64,000 nucleotides of DNA from contig NC_085103.1 of NCBI RefSeq assembly GCF_963422355.1, positions 4,970,548-5,034,547 on the forward strand. Direction: 5' to 3'. Source of the stretch: Corticium candelabrum. Its lineage: Eukaryota > Porifera > Homoscleromorpha > Homosclerophorida > Plakinidae. Under the pieces are notes generated by a model. The model was not told where the DNA came from, searched no databases, and saw only the letters and a program-made list of their open reading frames with translations. The translations under genes and the position numbers were made by a program. This document shows positions 43,430 to 54,451 of this stretch, one piece after another. How positions within the stretch are numbered: position 1 is the stretch's first letter; each line of letters opens with the position of its first letter.

Positions 43430-46255
43430 GCTAGAATGTTGGAGAGTGCCATGGATAGTGTTGCAGCAACACGAGATACGTCTACGTCAGTGAATTTGGA
43501 GACCATCCAAAATATCAGGAAACAAGGCAAGCAAAGAAAGATCGAGTTTATGTTAGAGATACTTATGAGAATGATAAGCAACGACGTGTGGGTGCATGCT
43601 ACATTTGTGGAGACAGAAAACATTACCAACTAGTACGTCCTTTGAGAAACACCAAGATTTATTATTTTGGGCAAATTATAAAAACAGTGGTTACGTGGAA
43701 CGTGCTTGCAGATTTAAAACTCCAGATCGACGAGTAGCTGGAAACAGGCAAGAACAAATAGCAAGGCATTTGCTTCGGCCAAGCTGTGTGATGATAGTGC
43801 TTCAGATTCAAGCACTACTGATCCAACTACAGAGTCAATCTGCAAGGACATTTGCAAGATAGATAAAGTTTGCTCGGAAGGCAATAAAATATTGGTGCAT
43901 GTGTCAATAGATGGTAAAACAATTCAATTTCGTATACACAGAAGCAGACGTATCTTTACTAAATGCTCAGTCTTGAGAGTGTCTTTGGAGTCCTAGATAG
44001 TTGGCTTCTTAAGGAAGACTTCGAAATGCATCAGGAAAAGTTATGACATTTAAAGGAACTTGTGCCAAAACAGTGCAATTTCGAAACTCGTTAGCTGATA
44101 TTCAATTTTATGTCAAGGAAGGAGTGAGAACCAATCTACTCGAGATGGATTGGATAAGGAAAATTGGACTTGCAACAACATGTATTGAATTTCTTAAAAG
44201 CTTGGGAGGCCCAGCTGTGTTACCGGTAGAAGTAATAGCACCAATCGCTTTGAATAAGCTGTTGTATGAATTTTCTGACATATTCCAGGCCGAGTGTGGA
44301 CGTTGCAATGAGAAGGCAAGCATCCAAGTTCCTCCGGATGCAGGTCTAGAAGACCTCCTATGCATCTGAGAAAACAAATAGAGGTAGAATTAGACAAACT
44401 GGTTGAAAGAGAGGTCTTGGAGCCAGTGAATAATGCATTATGCGCTTTTCCAACTGTCAATGTTGTGAAGCAATCAGGATCTGTACAAATATGTGGAGAC
44501 TTTAAGCCTCTCAACAAATTTATGGTGGTAGACCAGCACCCGATTCCTCACCTGTCTGATCTTTTCACTGTTGTCTTGGAAGTGCAAAAATTCTCTAAGT
44601 TAGATTTGTCAGACGCGTATAATCAATTGGAACTGGATTCGGAAAGTCAGAAATATTTGTTGATAAATACGCACAAAGGCTTGTCCAAATTTTGTCGATT
44701 ACCATTTGGAGTGAGCTCTGCACATGCTATATTTCAAAGAGTAATGAATAAGGTGTTAAAAAGAGTCTCAAGAAAACCACTAATTTCTTTGATGACATTT
44801 TAATGACAGGGTCCGATGATGAAAAACATTTAAAAAACTTGTCTGAAGTGTTGAAGCGTATCAGGGATCATGGCCTTCGTTTGAAGGAAGACAAACGTTC
44901 GTTCTTTCAGTCATCGCTTTGTCATGTCATCGACAAGGATGGTATTCGGCCTTCGGAAGAGAAGATAAAAGCCATTCAAGACATGTCGATTCCTACAAAT
45001 CAAGCTGAATTACGTTCAACTTCATTTCTAGGAATGGTTACCTATTTTTCTCAATTTTTTCCTACACTATCTGATCATACAGTTCCACTCAATTACCTGT
45101 TGAGAAAAGATGTGCCTTGGGTTTGGTCCAGTGAAGTTGCAGACTCTTTCGACACAATTCAGAAGATGCTTACCTCACTACCAGTTCTAGCAATGTACAA
45201 TCAGGATCAACCGTTGTTCCTAGCATGTGATGCTACTAAAAAAGGGCTAGGAGCTTGTATATCTCAGCATAACGCTGAGGGACAAGAGCAAGTAATCGAG
45301 TTTGCTTCCAAGTCTCTAATGAAAGCTGAAGTAAACTAGTCTCACAGCTAGAAGGAAGCTTTGTCGATTATTTATGGAATTCAAAAATTTTGACATTATC
45401 TTCTGGGACGTCATTTTACGTTAAGAACAGATCAAAGACCACTGGTCACAATGTTTGACGCTACTAGGATATCAGTTCCTGCTAGAACCAGCAGTGGTTT
45501 GACTAGGTGGGCTCTCCGGCTATCGCAGTACAAGTACAATATTAAATATTGAAGTTCATCCAGTCATAAAAACGCTGATGCTTGTCACGTCTTCCTATAG
45601 GACATGATGAAACTTTCGATCAAATTAGACAACAAGATGAAGAAGCTGAGCAGTTTGTGGCCAGCCTAGAGACCCAAAATGTTAAAAATGGACCCATTGT
45701 CTACAAGCAACTTCAGAAATACGTTAGGAAAGATGCTGTCTTACAAGTAATCATTTGATACATTCATGAAGGATGACCAACAAAATTATCGAATGCAAGC
45801 GTCAAACTGTATTCTTCTTGCAAACATCAACTTTCAGTTATTGATGGATGCCTTTTGAAGCATGGAGATGAAACAATGTGCATTGTCGTACCATCTGCCA
45901 TTAGGCAACTGCTTCTGCTACAGTTGCATAGAGCTCATGTGGGCTCTGCCCGCATGAAGGAAACTGGCTCGCCGATATATCTGGTGGCTAAGTATCGACC
46001 GTGATATTGATAAAATGGTACGCAATTGCGATGCGTGTGCCTCACACAGAAATAGTCTTCCAACAGTTCCTTTTCATCCATGGAAATTTCCGGGCAGACT
46101 TGGCAACGTTTACACCTTAATTTTGCGGGACCGTTCAAGAATTTTATGTGGCTCATAGTTGTTGATGCCCATTCAAAATGGCCAGAGGTTTTTACATTTC
46201 AAGTTGGATCAAGTGTGTGGCATCTGAGGTTTCATAGGCGGGGCAACTCAGTCAT
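43430..46255 (+). pseudogene. Broken Ty3/gypsy copy A (gag end to integrase)
   Basis: On the plus strand: end of gag (LESAMDSVAATRDTS, 43433) and a knuckle remnant CYICGDRKHYQ (43600); a protease region near 43920; reverse transcriptase from 44360 (IPHLSDLF, FSKLDLSDAYNQLEL, FCRLPFGVSSAHAIFQRVM). After a frameshift near 44795 comes FFDDILMTG, the YxDD-type box with FFDD. RNase H follows (FLACDATKKGLGACIS, 45220; TLRTDQRPLVTMF, 45425). Integrase pieces are LHRAHVGSARMKE (45925), RNCDACASHR (46020) and LIVVDAHSKWPEVF (46150). Copy A stops before the second catalytic D. Many stops. No LTR was found. It lies antisense to, and inside, the proposed long intron of the CARD-VLIG gene. Confidence 0.8.
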
Positions 46256-46285
46256 TTGGATAGCCGGCTAACAGATACATGTTTT

Positions 46286-47770
46286 CTTTGTTGTGTCTTT
46301 TGTGTTCAATTACATTTAGTCTTACCAATCTTTGAGTCCTATGCTACAATTAGCGCTGCAAACAGGGTGGCTTCAAACCCGATTCTTGGATTCAAGGATT
46401 TTGAAAGACTTGCCAGGTCAATTGGTACATTCAAGGAAGACGCGAGTCAGGATTCGTGTCAGCGTTTCAAGAGTTGGAGTACCAATTCGTTCAAGTTCTA
46501 CCTGGACTTAGCTGTTACAGATTACAATATCACGGAAGACACTCACAGAAGTTTATTTCTGAAATGTCTAGATGAAGGTATACGTATGCGTCTGGAGAAC
46601 GCAGTACTGTCAAGGGAAATCACAGACTTCAATGTCAAACAACTTATTGAGAAGACTCAGATGTTCTTCTAGCATAAGTGCAATGCAATTGTAGAACGAG
46701 TGAAATTACATTGGCGAATTCAACGGGAAGAAGAGGCTCCACAAGAGTACGCCGAAGGATTGAAACGAATCGTAATGAATTGTTCATTCAAGGCAGGAGA
46801 ATACGAAGACAGATTGAGAGACATTTTTGGGGCAGGGCTTAATGATGACTCTATTCTACAAAAGATGTACGAGAAAGAAGACTTACTGACGCAACCATTG
46901 GATAAAGTGATTCTCCTACCTAAGACGTTGGAAGGAGCAAGAGATAGTGTTATGGCAACACGTGAGGCAACGACAGAATCGCAAGGGAAAGTTTGTCATT
47001 TACAAGGAAGAAAATATGTGAAAAGAGGCAAACCTTACAATAAACATTACCAGGCCGGATGAGGGTTTGTCTGTTTTCAATGCGGAGAAGAAGGACACTT
47101 CCAATGGGAATATAAGAAAAAGACGGCGAAGAACCAAGAAAAATCATTGGGATTTAGGCGTGGCAAAGTTGCTAGACCAGGAGATGTAATGGTAGATTTA
47201 GAAGGAAGCTCGTCTCAGGAGGATGAAGAATCAAGTTATTGCATTGACTCTGTCACAAAGAATGTTTACTGTGCAGAAACTGTTCGTGATACATTAAGGA
47301 AACTTGAGGTGAAGGTACGAGTGGATGACTGTTTCTTAACTTTTAGAGTTGATACAGAAGCGGACGTTTCCTTAATGGATGAGATAGCGTGGAATAAATT
47401 GGGACAGCCCAAGTTGAGTAAGGAGAGGGAGCAGTTACGAAATGCTTCACGTCGAATCATGACATTTAACGGCATGATGACAGGTCAGGTTAGATTTTGC
47501 AACAACCTTGCACCTATTCAATTCTACGTGAGACAAGGAAAAGGCTCAAACCTGCTGGGAATGGATTGGGTGAAAAAGGTTGGAATGGCGACAGTGTGCA
47601 TAGACTATCTTAAAGCTATGGGAAACCATGGTGGTGTAATGTTGACAGAATCAAGTGAGATTGCAGCACCAGTGGAGAAACTATTACAACAGTTCTCAGA
47701 AGTAATTACAGATGAACTGGGTTGCTGCAGTGAGATTGTGGGCATCTCTGTGCGACCAGAGGTAACCAAA
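46286..47770 (+). pseudogene. Broken Ty3/gypsy copy B (gag and protease)
   Basis: It encodes a Gag region (46286-46980, KLHWRIQREEEAPQEYAEGL, LEGARDSVMATRE), a zinc knuckle CFQCGEEGHFQWEY in which the last Cys is Tyr, and a protease-like part with FRVDTEADVSLM instead of DTGA. Stops lie at 46670 and 47060. It is homologous to copy A in the overlap (LExAxDSVxATR, IQFYV, NLLxMDW, KxxGxAT). Similarity ends near 47765, where a short AACCAAACTTGTxACCAATAC tandem begins. Copies A and B are in the same orientation, so they may be the remains of a tandem or nested insertion. Confidence 0.75.
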
Positions 47771-47847
47771 CTTGTAACCAATACAGCAAGTAACCAAACT
47801 TGTGACCAATACAGCCGTCACCCATATGCAGTATATCGTTTACTAAC

Positions 47848-47997
47848 CTGTGTTGAAGTCATGGTGTAATGATTTACTCTGACCGACTGCTCCAACATCA
47901 GACCTCCCTCTCATTGAGAAGCCAGCAAACATGTGTGATGATACAAGCAGATAAATAATCATCGGTAAACCTAACATGAATGCCAACCAAACTGCTC
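47848..47997 (-). CDS. Second transmembrane exon of the proposed CARD-TM-VLIG gene
   Basis: Entered in phase 1 through acceptor ATTTGTTTAG, it encodes AVWLAFMLGLPMIIYLLVSS, a transmembrane helix, then MFAGFSMRGRSD and SLHHDFNTG. It ends CAG before GTTAGT, so that the next codon is split g|xx, exactly the phase of the linker exon at 37624. If not spliced there, translation stops at the TAG within the donor (47843-47845). The unit 1 homologue (9659-9808) keeps the length, phase and donor. The basic residues after the helix (RGR) put this end in the cytosol. Confidence 0.72.
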
Positions 47998-48067
47998 CTA
48001 AACAAATTTCAAATGGTATTTATTGTTTTCAATGATGACATGCTTACTTAAGATATCATCTGCTCAC

Positions 48068-49034
48068 CTGGTATCCACATTCTCTGATTTTCTGGATCTC
48101 CATCTGATTTGACTGGAAATGTCCCAGTAGGAATAACATAGATTGTATATGATGGCAAGTTGCTCAATTTCAACACAACAGAAACATTTCTTGCTGACTT
48201 TGAGTTCAGAGCTCTTGCTATCGTTTGACCAAATTGATGTTTAGACTCATTTGTACTAACAGTTTTCATAAGTCGTAATCCAGCTTGAGACGACAAACGT
48301 AAAAACATCCACGTACTGTTTGTTGTAGATACACTTAACTTTACTTCAGAAACATCGACATTCAGTGTCAAGGCAATATTTCGTTCGAGAAGGTCCTTTT
48401 CAATGTACCTTTCTTCCACACTTATTGTCAAAGTTGCAGTGACATTATTATCAATGCATACAAATGATGACGTGTATACTTTTACAGATTTCTCAATGTC
48501 TGGTTTGGCCAAGTAGTAGTTGGCATCAACAGGAAGCTCAACATCAATATAGTCATCAGTAGCGTTATTTAGAAATGACTGGCAAGACGAGCTGATATTA
48601 AACTGTACTGTCTCATTTCTTGTGCATTTTCTAAACGGTTTGCATTTATCACAAAGTCTCTTTCCAACTGCAGGTAAAATAGACTGTGCACGCAATAAAC
48701 AACAAAACTTCATGTATCCTGAATTGTCAGTCATTGGTAGATCCTCCATCAACAACCTGTAAGTATCAAAATTTTTCCATTCGGCCTTACTCAAAACTTC
48801 ACGTATTTCCTTTGTACGTTTTTCTTCAATAAGAGCATTAGAAAATAGCAAATCATTCATTGCATTTGTAAAGTTCAGTTTCTCAGAAAGTGCTGATGCT
48901 TCATTTTTAACATATTTCCAACATGTTCCTGACATTACAGTGTCCTTGAAGTTAATGGGATTGATTAAAAATGCAATGATCACAGCAATAGACACAATGA
49001 TCACAGCAATAAACTTCAAATCTACTGTCCACAT
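48068..49034 (-). CDS. First transmembrane segment and ectodomain exon of the proposed CARD-TM-VLIG gene
   Basis: The exon starts ATGTGG directly after the acceptor TTGTTGTTGTAG and runs 322 codons in phase 0 to a donor CCAG before GTGAGC (48067). Residues 7-26 (KFIAVIIVSIAVIIAFLINP) form a membrane helix. The rest has eight N-glycosylation sequons (NFT, NET, NIS, NAT, NVT, NST, NES, NVS) and clustered cysteines (KFCCLL, RLCDKCKPFRKC), so it is probably extracellular. The AG just before ATG is also present in the decayed copy at 11822, which supports splicing rather than translation start here. An ATG start with a 328-residue type II membrane protein is the alternative. I know no named family for the ectodomain. 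Confidence 0.75.
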
Positions 49035-50262
49035 CTACAACAACAATTTCACAACAATGTAATTAATTGCAAACAAACAGTGCATTGGCTATGTGTTAGG
49101 ACTGGTTCACAATGACGCTGGCACCAGGGTCACGTCCGTCATGTCCGTTGCAAAGCATTGTATGCAGCGGCATGCAACGCACGTGACACAGCTCTGGTAC
49201 AGAATCAATTTCTATTCCAGCATTCATTGCACTGTGTACAGCCAATCGCAAAGAACAACTGAGTCACATGACCAGTAGTGTCCTCTACATGAAATTTACC
49301 AAAAACTTTAATTATGGACGAAAAGCTCATCCTGCCTAATAGCAGCCTATGCACAATCTTGGAGCTTGCTTAGCACCTTGTAATGTTTGCAAGACACTAT
49401 TCAACACAGACAGTAAGCACTGTACCCCATGCAGAGTGCAAATCTAGTGATAGCTGAACACGTGTTTCTAGAACACAACCAAACTTTAATCCAAATGAAA
49501 GTCAGTCTGTCAAATCTCCAGAAATTTGTCCACAATTACTGAAAACAACAGTAACACCCAGTCTTATGAAATAATACAGTTTCGACAGGATTTATTAAAA
49601 ATACTATTTTGTCTACTGTGATCTAGCCAGGATTTTTCCCAACCGTCAATATGACGTCATTAAATCAGCAAAAATGATGAGATATCACAAGAACAAACAT
49701 CAACACCATCTGATGTATATGCTTGAAAGACTCTCCCACTACAGATGTCAACAAAGCCACCATGTACGAAGATAAAGGTCAAACTGAGTAATGCTAATCT
49801 TGATTCAGCCATACTACAAAATTTGAAAGAACTACCAGTAAGGCATTCTCAGAAACAGCATGAAACTTTGGAGAAGAGGAATTATTTGGTAAACATATTG
49901 CAGCCGTTCTAAAGCAGCGTGACTGCAAGCCCAAAGCTCTTGCAAGGGTTCGTATTGAACAAGTGCTAGCTGAAGTGCAGTTTCCTCCGAATCAGATTCT
50001 TGCCCCACTGTTCCCATCCAATCAATTTAGCACATTTCAGTATTAAAATTACGTTGCATGTACTTGTGCCTGTATTCACTGTTGTGTTGTGTTATACGTT
50101 GACACTGTTGTAATCATTTCACCACTGTTAATTAAACATTGAAACTAATTATCTATTGAGAGAGCCACATTTAATTAATTAATTAAATGCAATCGTCTAA
50201 CCTGATTGTACTTACACAACAGCGACTGTCATTCCTAATAAAACAGCAGCACTCACACACAC
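49035..50262 (-). other. Proposed intron between the CARD and ectodomain exons
   Basis: GT at 50262-50261 and AG at 49036-49035. It contains no recognisable element. A 61-codon frame at 49832-50017 (-), with ALQLALVQYEPLQELWACSH, may be an extra exon but lacks a clear donor. Confidence 0.5.
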
Positions 50263-50622
50263 CTGCTGATTGCTTTGAGGTTGTGAGACCGGTTGCTCTT
50301 GCTGTTGTAGTTGCCAAATACGATGTTCAGCCGGGATTTTCATGACGTCTCTTATCACATGCTCCTGCCTGCTGACTTTGAGACCTTTGCATAATCGAAA
50401 TAGCCTATCGACTCCCTTGTGACGTACAATATCTAGCAGTTCCCGAGCTTGTGCCTCGTCTGTGCCCCATTGATTCACTATTGCGCGCTGTTCGTTCGAT
50501 ATGAGGCCGTCAGTCAGCAAATGGTCTACTAACGACGAAGGTTGCAGAGTTTCAACGAGTTGTGCAAAATTATTAGTAACATATCGCTCCCATTCGTCAT
50601 TAGACTCTGCTAGAGATGACAT
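50263..50622 (-). CDS. CARD domain exon (first exon, 120 codons)
   Basis: It starts at ATG 50622. Residues about 9-92 form a caspase recruitment domain: WERYVTNNFAQLVETL, SSLVDHLLTDGLISNEQRAI, ARELLDIVRHKGVDRLFRLC. CARDs assemble death-fold filaments in apoptosis and innate immunity through homotypic contacts. A Gln-rich tail follows (WQLQQQEQPVSQPQSNQQ). At its end CAG meets GTGTGTGAG, a good donor in phase 0 that fits the next exon's ATG TGG frame. Without splicing the frame runs 16 more codons (VCVSAAVLLGMTVAVV), which resembles a short hydrophobic anchor. A CARD protein with a tail anchor, as in MAVS, is therefore an alternative reading or isoform. Confidence 0.8.
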
Positions 50623-50858
50623 GGTTGCCTGGGTTCACAATGCGGAAAGATATAACGTGCGCTAACGTACCTCCATAGTGTACGCGCGTTAATTAGCCAT
50701 TCTTCCATTGCAGCAAATTATCTTATAAATTAACTAGTTGTACGATATCTGTAGGCGCCTCGCGTTCGTGAGTAACACGTCGAACGGAGTTTTCAGACCG
50801 TCTACTGAAACGCCGAGTCCTAGCTAGACAATACGTATTTGTTGAAACCCTAGCTGTC
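50623..50858. promoter_or_regulatory. Possible bidirectional promoter
   Basis: The CARD start ATG (50622, minus) and an ATG at 50859 (plus) are 236 bp apart. The interval has CpG-containing stretches (GCGCGTTAATTAGCC, GGCGCCTCGCGTTCG). No clear TATA box in a useful position. This is inferred from arrangement only. Confidence 0.3.
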
Positions 50859-51083
50859 ATGGAAGAAACATGCAGACTTCCTAGTAGTTTACATTACGTA
50901 TATAGGCCTGGTATAGGTAATCGTCGTTTTGCGATCGTGACCTTTACAGGGCGTGGCACTAACGATGTCATTGACTACCGCGCGCCCATTTGGTTCGCTT
51001 TTGATGCATTGGCGTTTGCTAACTGCGTGAGTCTAGAGCCAAAGCAACAATTTTTCTTTTCGAACTTTAAGCGGTGCGTATAG
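50859..51083 (+). CDS. Possible first exon of an unidentified gene
   Basis: It starts MEETCRLPSSLHYVYRPGIG, then RRFAIVTFTGRGTNDVIDYR, and ends near KQQFFFSNFKR, where AAGCG meets GTGCGT, a possible donor. Divergent from the CARD exon. I do not recognise the protein and see no second exon. Confidence 0.35.
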   Translation: MEETCRLPSSLHYVYRPGIGNRRFAIVTFTGRGTNDVIDYRAPIWFAFDALAFANCVSLEPKQQFFFSNFKRCV

Positions 51084-51734
51084 CGATGCATCGAATCAGG
51101 TGAGGCCTCATTAGGACTCGGCTCTTGTGTGTTTTGCGTGTTTTGCAGTGATAAACAACCTCTTTCTGATCTCTTTCGTGACTCTGCCGCGCCATTTTGA
51201 GTGATGATGTAACTTTGAGACTTGACAGACGTCAAATACGGGTACAAACGTGCGTACGTAATCTATGATCCGTGTTCTGTGTCTGTGTGGTACGCACTTA
51301 CCAAATGGTTTGGTTTGTACCTCATAAATATTTCCTAGAAAGTGCGGCGTTTAGAGAATGAAAGGACCCTAGGTAGCAAGTAGATAAAGTTCTGTTAATT
51401 AATACAATTAATTAATGTTGTAGTAATATAATTGAGTATTACTATTAAAAATGGTGTACACAATGAAAATGAAATTGAACAGCAAGCGGTAGTGTATCCT
51501 GAAGCTTTACACACGAGAGTACAAAATGATAACGAGCCATTATATATATTGACCTTCACAAACTAAAATTGATATCAATGACACTAATTACTAGTAAATT
51601 ACCGTACAAAATTAAATCTATAGTACAAGAGGTGGATGTAAATTTGTTAGATATGAACAAACAGTAAATACCTTATATAAAAGATCTATGCTTGAACTAA
51701 GTGTTATTTATACATTGCAAATGCTATGTTTCGT
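51084..51734. other. No gene seen
   Basis: AT-rich, with ATTAATTAAT runs near 51400 and no supported feature. Confidence 0.5.
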
Positions 51735-52175
51735 TATCCGTCTGATCACCCCTCTATGTCGATTCTAAGAGAAGCCACTTGTCGGCATTTAATGACTTGC
51801 TCCTCAGTAAACTGACCTCCTCCTTTTAGAAAAGGAGGTAGCACAAGAGATGCCCAACGTCCATGAGAATGTCAGCAATAACAAACCCTTTGTTTGCCAT
51901 GACTTGATCTCCAGGCACAAATTTATTGAGAAAACCAGACTGCTTGGTTAGTCCCAGGACAGTCCCTGTCTGTTATGGCACCAGTAAATAGTCATGACAC
52001 AAACATAACATGACGATATTGCAACCAATGCTTTCACAGTGTGGTGGTGTTTGTATCTGGAGAAGGAAGCTGATTGCAAACCCCTATCTGAATGACGTTC
52101 TGTAAATAATTATGTTGCATCAATGATGCAGGTCTTTTTTGGAAAAGACTCTCTAAATAACTGTGGTAGACTTCA
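51735..52175 (-). pseudogene. DDE_Tnp_4 (Harbinger/HARBI1- or ISL2EU-like) transposase fragment
   Basis: The minus-strand order is FPKKTCIIDAT, a TAA stop, LFTERHSD, SASFSRYKHHHTVKALVAIS, then SGFLNKFVPGDQVMANKGFV. After a frameshift come LVLPPFLKGGGQFTEEQVIK and RQVASLRIDI. These are the IIDxTE, YKxHxTxK, GDxxMADxGF (here MANKGF) and LPPFLKGxxQFT boxes of this transposase family. Frameshifts near 52000 and 51860 and the stop at about 52110 make it inactive. Terminal repeats were not found. Confidence 0.75.
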
Positions 52176-52354
52176 ATGTAGAGTATCCCTTGGCAACCAC
52201 CAGTCAACGTCATTCAAATGGCAATAAAGTTTATTCATGTGACAAAAATTTCCATGTGAAACTTCAAATATTTCCCCTTTGCAGATACATTGGTACATCC
52301 AGGAACACAGCAAATAACCATGATGGCACGGCAACTACGGCCCGTGACCCTTCC

Positions 52355-52570
52355 GGCCATTTCAATTTTCAATTTTCAAATTTTAATTTTTAATTTCAAA
52401 TTTTAATTTTCAATTTTTAAATTCAATTTTCCTTTTTCTATTTTTCAATTTTTAATTTTTTGTCAAAGGTTTTTAATTATTTTGCTGAAAAAATTTAACT
52501 CGGCAAGCAATTTTTATTTTTCATTTTTGATTTTCATTTTTCATTTTTCATTTTTCGTTGTTCTATTTTC
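52355..52570. repeat. Low-complexity (CAATTTT/TTTAATTTT)n tract
   Basis: About 215 bp of variants of TTTCAATTTTCAA, TTTTTAATTT and TTTTCATTTTTC, strongly strand-biased for T. Confidence 0.85.
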
Positions 52571-52614
52571 AAGTTTCTATCTTTGATTACACTTGGTTGA
52601 GTTGAATGTCACAA

Positions 52615-52687
52615 GAATTGAACGCAGCAAGAATGAAAATTGAACGCAGCAAAAACGAAAATTGAACGCAGCAAGAACGAAAAATGA
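52615..52687. repeat. Three tandem copies of a 23-bp unit
   Basis: The unit ATTGAACGCAGCAAGAACGA plus AA occurs three times with one or two changes. Confidence 0.8.
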
Positions 52688-52842
52688 AACAGCCTTGTGC
52701 GAATTACGCAGCAGGGAGTCTGGTGGAACGCGTGCCCTAATCATAACTCAACGCAATAGGGAGTTGTTTTTCATTCCAACGCGTGCTGCTGATTGGAAGG
52801 GGCAGAGTGAATCTTCGACGACTTCCGCCCTATGACTAGCCT

Positions 52843-53853
52843 CGTCCCCAGACTCTCTCGCTAGTCTTGTCCGGTGCCCTTATAACAATTCCAGGCGCGA
52901 GAGAGTCTGGGCTCATCCCGCCTACTTCCTGCCATATCTCCTTACTAAATGCTCACTAAGTGTCACCCCCAACGTCATCGACTGTCACCCCGAACGTCAT
53001 CAAGTGTCCCGTAACTTCAAAATCAGATTAGCGTTAGTCTAATCCAATAAACGTACCACAGTGGATGCTATGACCATTGTTTGGTGTTTGTGGCATATCC
53101 AGCACTTGCAGACAACTGAAGCATGTTGAAAAGGTAAGTCTATGGAGTGTTGGTGACGGGTTTCGTGTAGGCTTGTAGTCTGAGATCTACAATTGGCGGA
53201 GTGATGACCTTCTACGTAGTTCACACGCGGCCATTAGCGTTTGCGCGCAGACTAGACTGTAGCAAAAAGCGCGCAATGGCAAGGGAAGGGGTTGATCTTG
53301 ACATGAAACTGCGGTCTGGAGGGTCAACTTGAAGCTTCCAGGGCTATTCTTTCGCGAAAAGATGTATTTGTTTTCATACTTGAAGACTTCTCGAAGGGTA
53401 GACGGTAGTTTCATGTCAAGATCAACCCCTTCCCTTGCCATTGGACGTTTTTTGCTACAGTCTAGTCTGCGCGCAAACGGTACTGGCCGCGTGTGAACTA
53501 CGTAGAAGGTCATCACTCCGCCAATTGTAGATCTCAGACTACAAGCCTACACGACACCCGTCACCAACACTCCATAGTCTTACCTTTTCAACATGCTTCA
53601 GTTGTCTGCAAGTGCTGGATATGCCACAAACACCAAACAATGGTCATAGCATCCCGTGTGATACGTTTATTGGATTAGACTAACGCTAACTTGATTTTGA
53701 AGTTACGGGACACTTGATGACGCTCGGGGTGACACTTAGTGAGCATTTAGTAAGGAGATATGGCAGGAAGTAGGCGGATGATCCCAGACTCTCTCGCGCC
53801 TGGAATTGTCATACGGGCACCGGACAAGACTAGCGCGAGAGAGTCTGGGGACG
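52843..53853. mobile_element. Large foldback: inverted arms of about 460 bp around a 93-bp loop
   Basis: The left arm 52843-53312 and right arm 53406-53853 are inverted copies with about 95 percent identity by eye. The outer ends are CGTCCCCAGACTCTCTCGC. A second copy of the GCGAGAGAGTCTGG motif occurs about 60 bp inside each arm. The same 61-codon frame appears once per arm, which is a result of the palindrome and not evidence of a gene. The element is probably a foldback-type transposon. It is young, given the arm identity. Confidence 0.8.
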
Positions 53854-54370
53854 CGGCTACCTATGACGATCTCTTGCAATCTCCGCTCTAACGAGAAGGG
53901 AATCTCCCTCTTCCCCAGAAATAATCAATCTCGAGTGCGATCAGCCATTGCTGATGAGCACAGTACATATGCATGGTATATGAATTTATCTATTACCACA
54001 TATAGCAACAATCTAGCTAAATCTAAAACTCAACAAAATTTAGTAACTATGCTAAAGTCGTTCAAACTCAACTAGGCTTAATTAATTAACTACCAGGCAT
54101 TTTATGCAGTACACATCGCAACTAGAAACAAAGATGCGCGGTTTGCTGTTCTACACACGCGCGCCTACGTGCAATTCAAGCAATTCGCTCAATCGATCAC
54201 CTCGGGAGAATCTTGAGCTTCTGTCCTTGAGGATGGCTCTCATGTCACTGCAGATCTAGACCTGCGTAAGCCGGACGACTGGTCAAGTACCTCGGGTAGC
54301 TCAGACTCGGTTGACTCTGCGCTGTCACACCGTCGCTCTGAATGAGGCTACTACCCACTAGATCACTTAC

Positions 54371-54451
54371 TTGCTTGCCCAGCTCTGTCAATTCGTCCAA
54401 GCTACGGAGAGATCCATTGTTCACCATATCTCGAATCTTGTCTTCGTCCAT
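54371..54451 (-). CDS. Possible first exon of an unidentified gene (27 codons)
   Basis: ATG at 54451 gives MDEDKIRDMVNNGSLRSLDE, then LTELGKQ, ended by an excellent donor (CAA before GTAAGTGAT) in phase 0. It is divergent from the gene starting at 54940. The partner exon to the left was not identified. A frame continuing through the donor to 54245 is the alternative. Confidence 0.4.

Noticed and set aside
48048..49034. A CARD-like fold in the ectodomain (KEIREVLSKAEWKNF to FCCLL)
   Set aside because: Helical spacing looked suggestive, but the region lies after the membrane helix among glycosylation sites and cysteines, so an extracellular domain is more likely.
53039..53678. Two matching 61-codon open frames read as a duplicated gene
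   Set aside because: They are the same sequence on the two arms of a palindrome, with no splice or family support.
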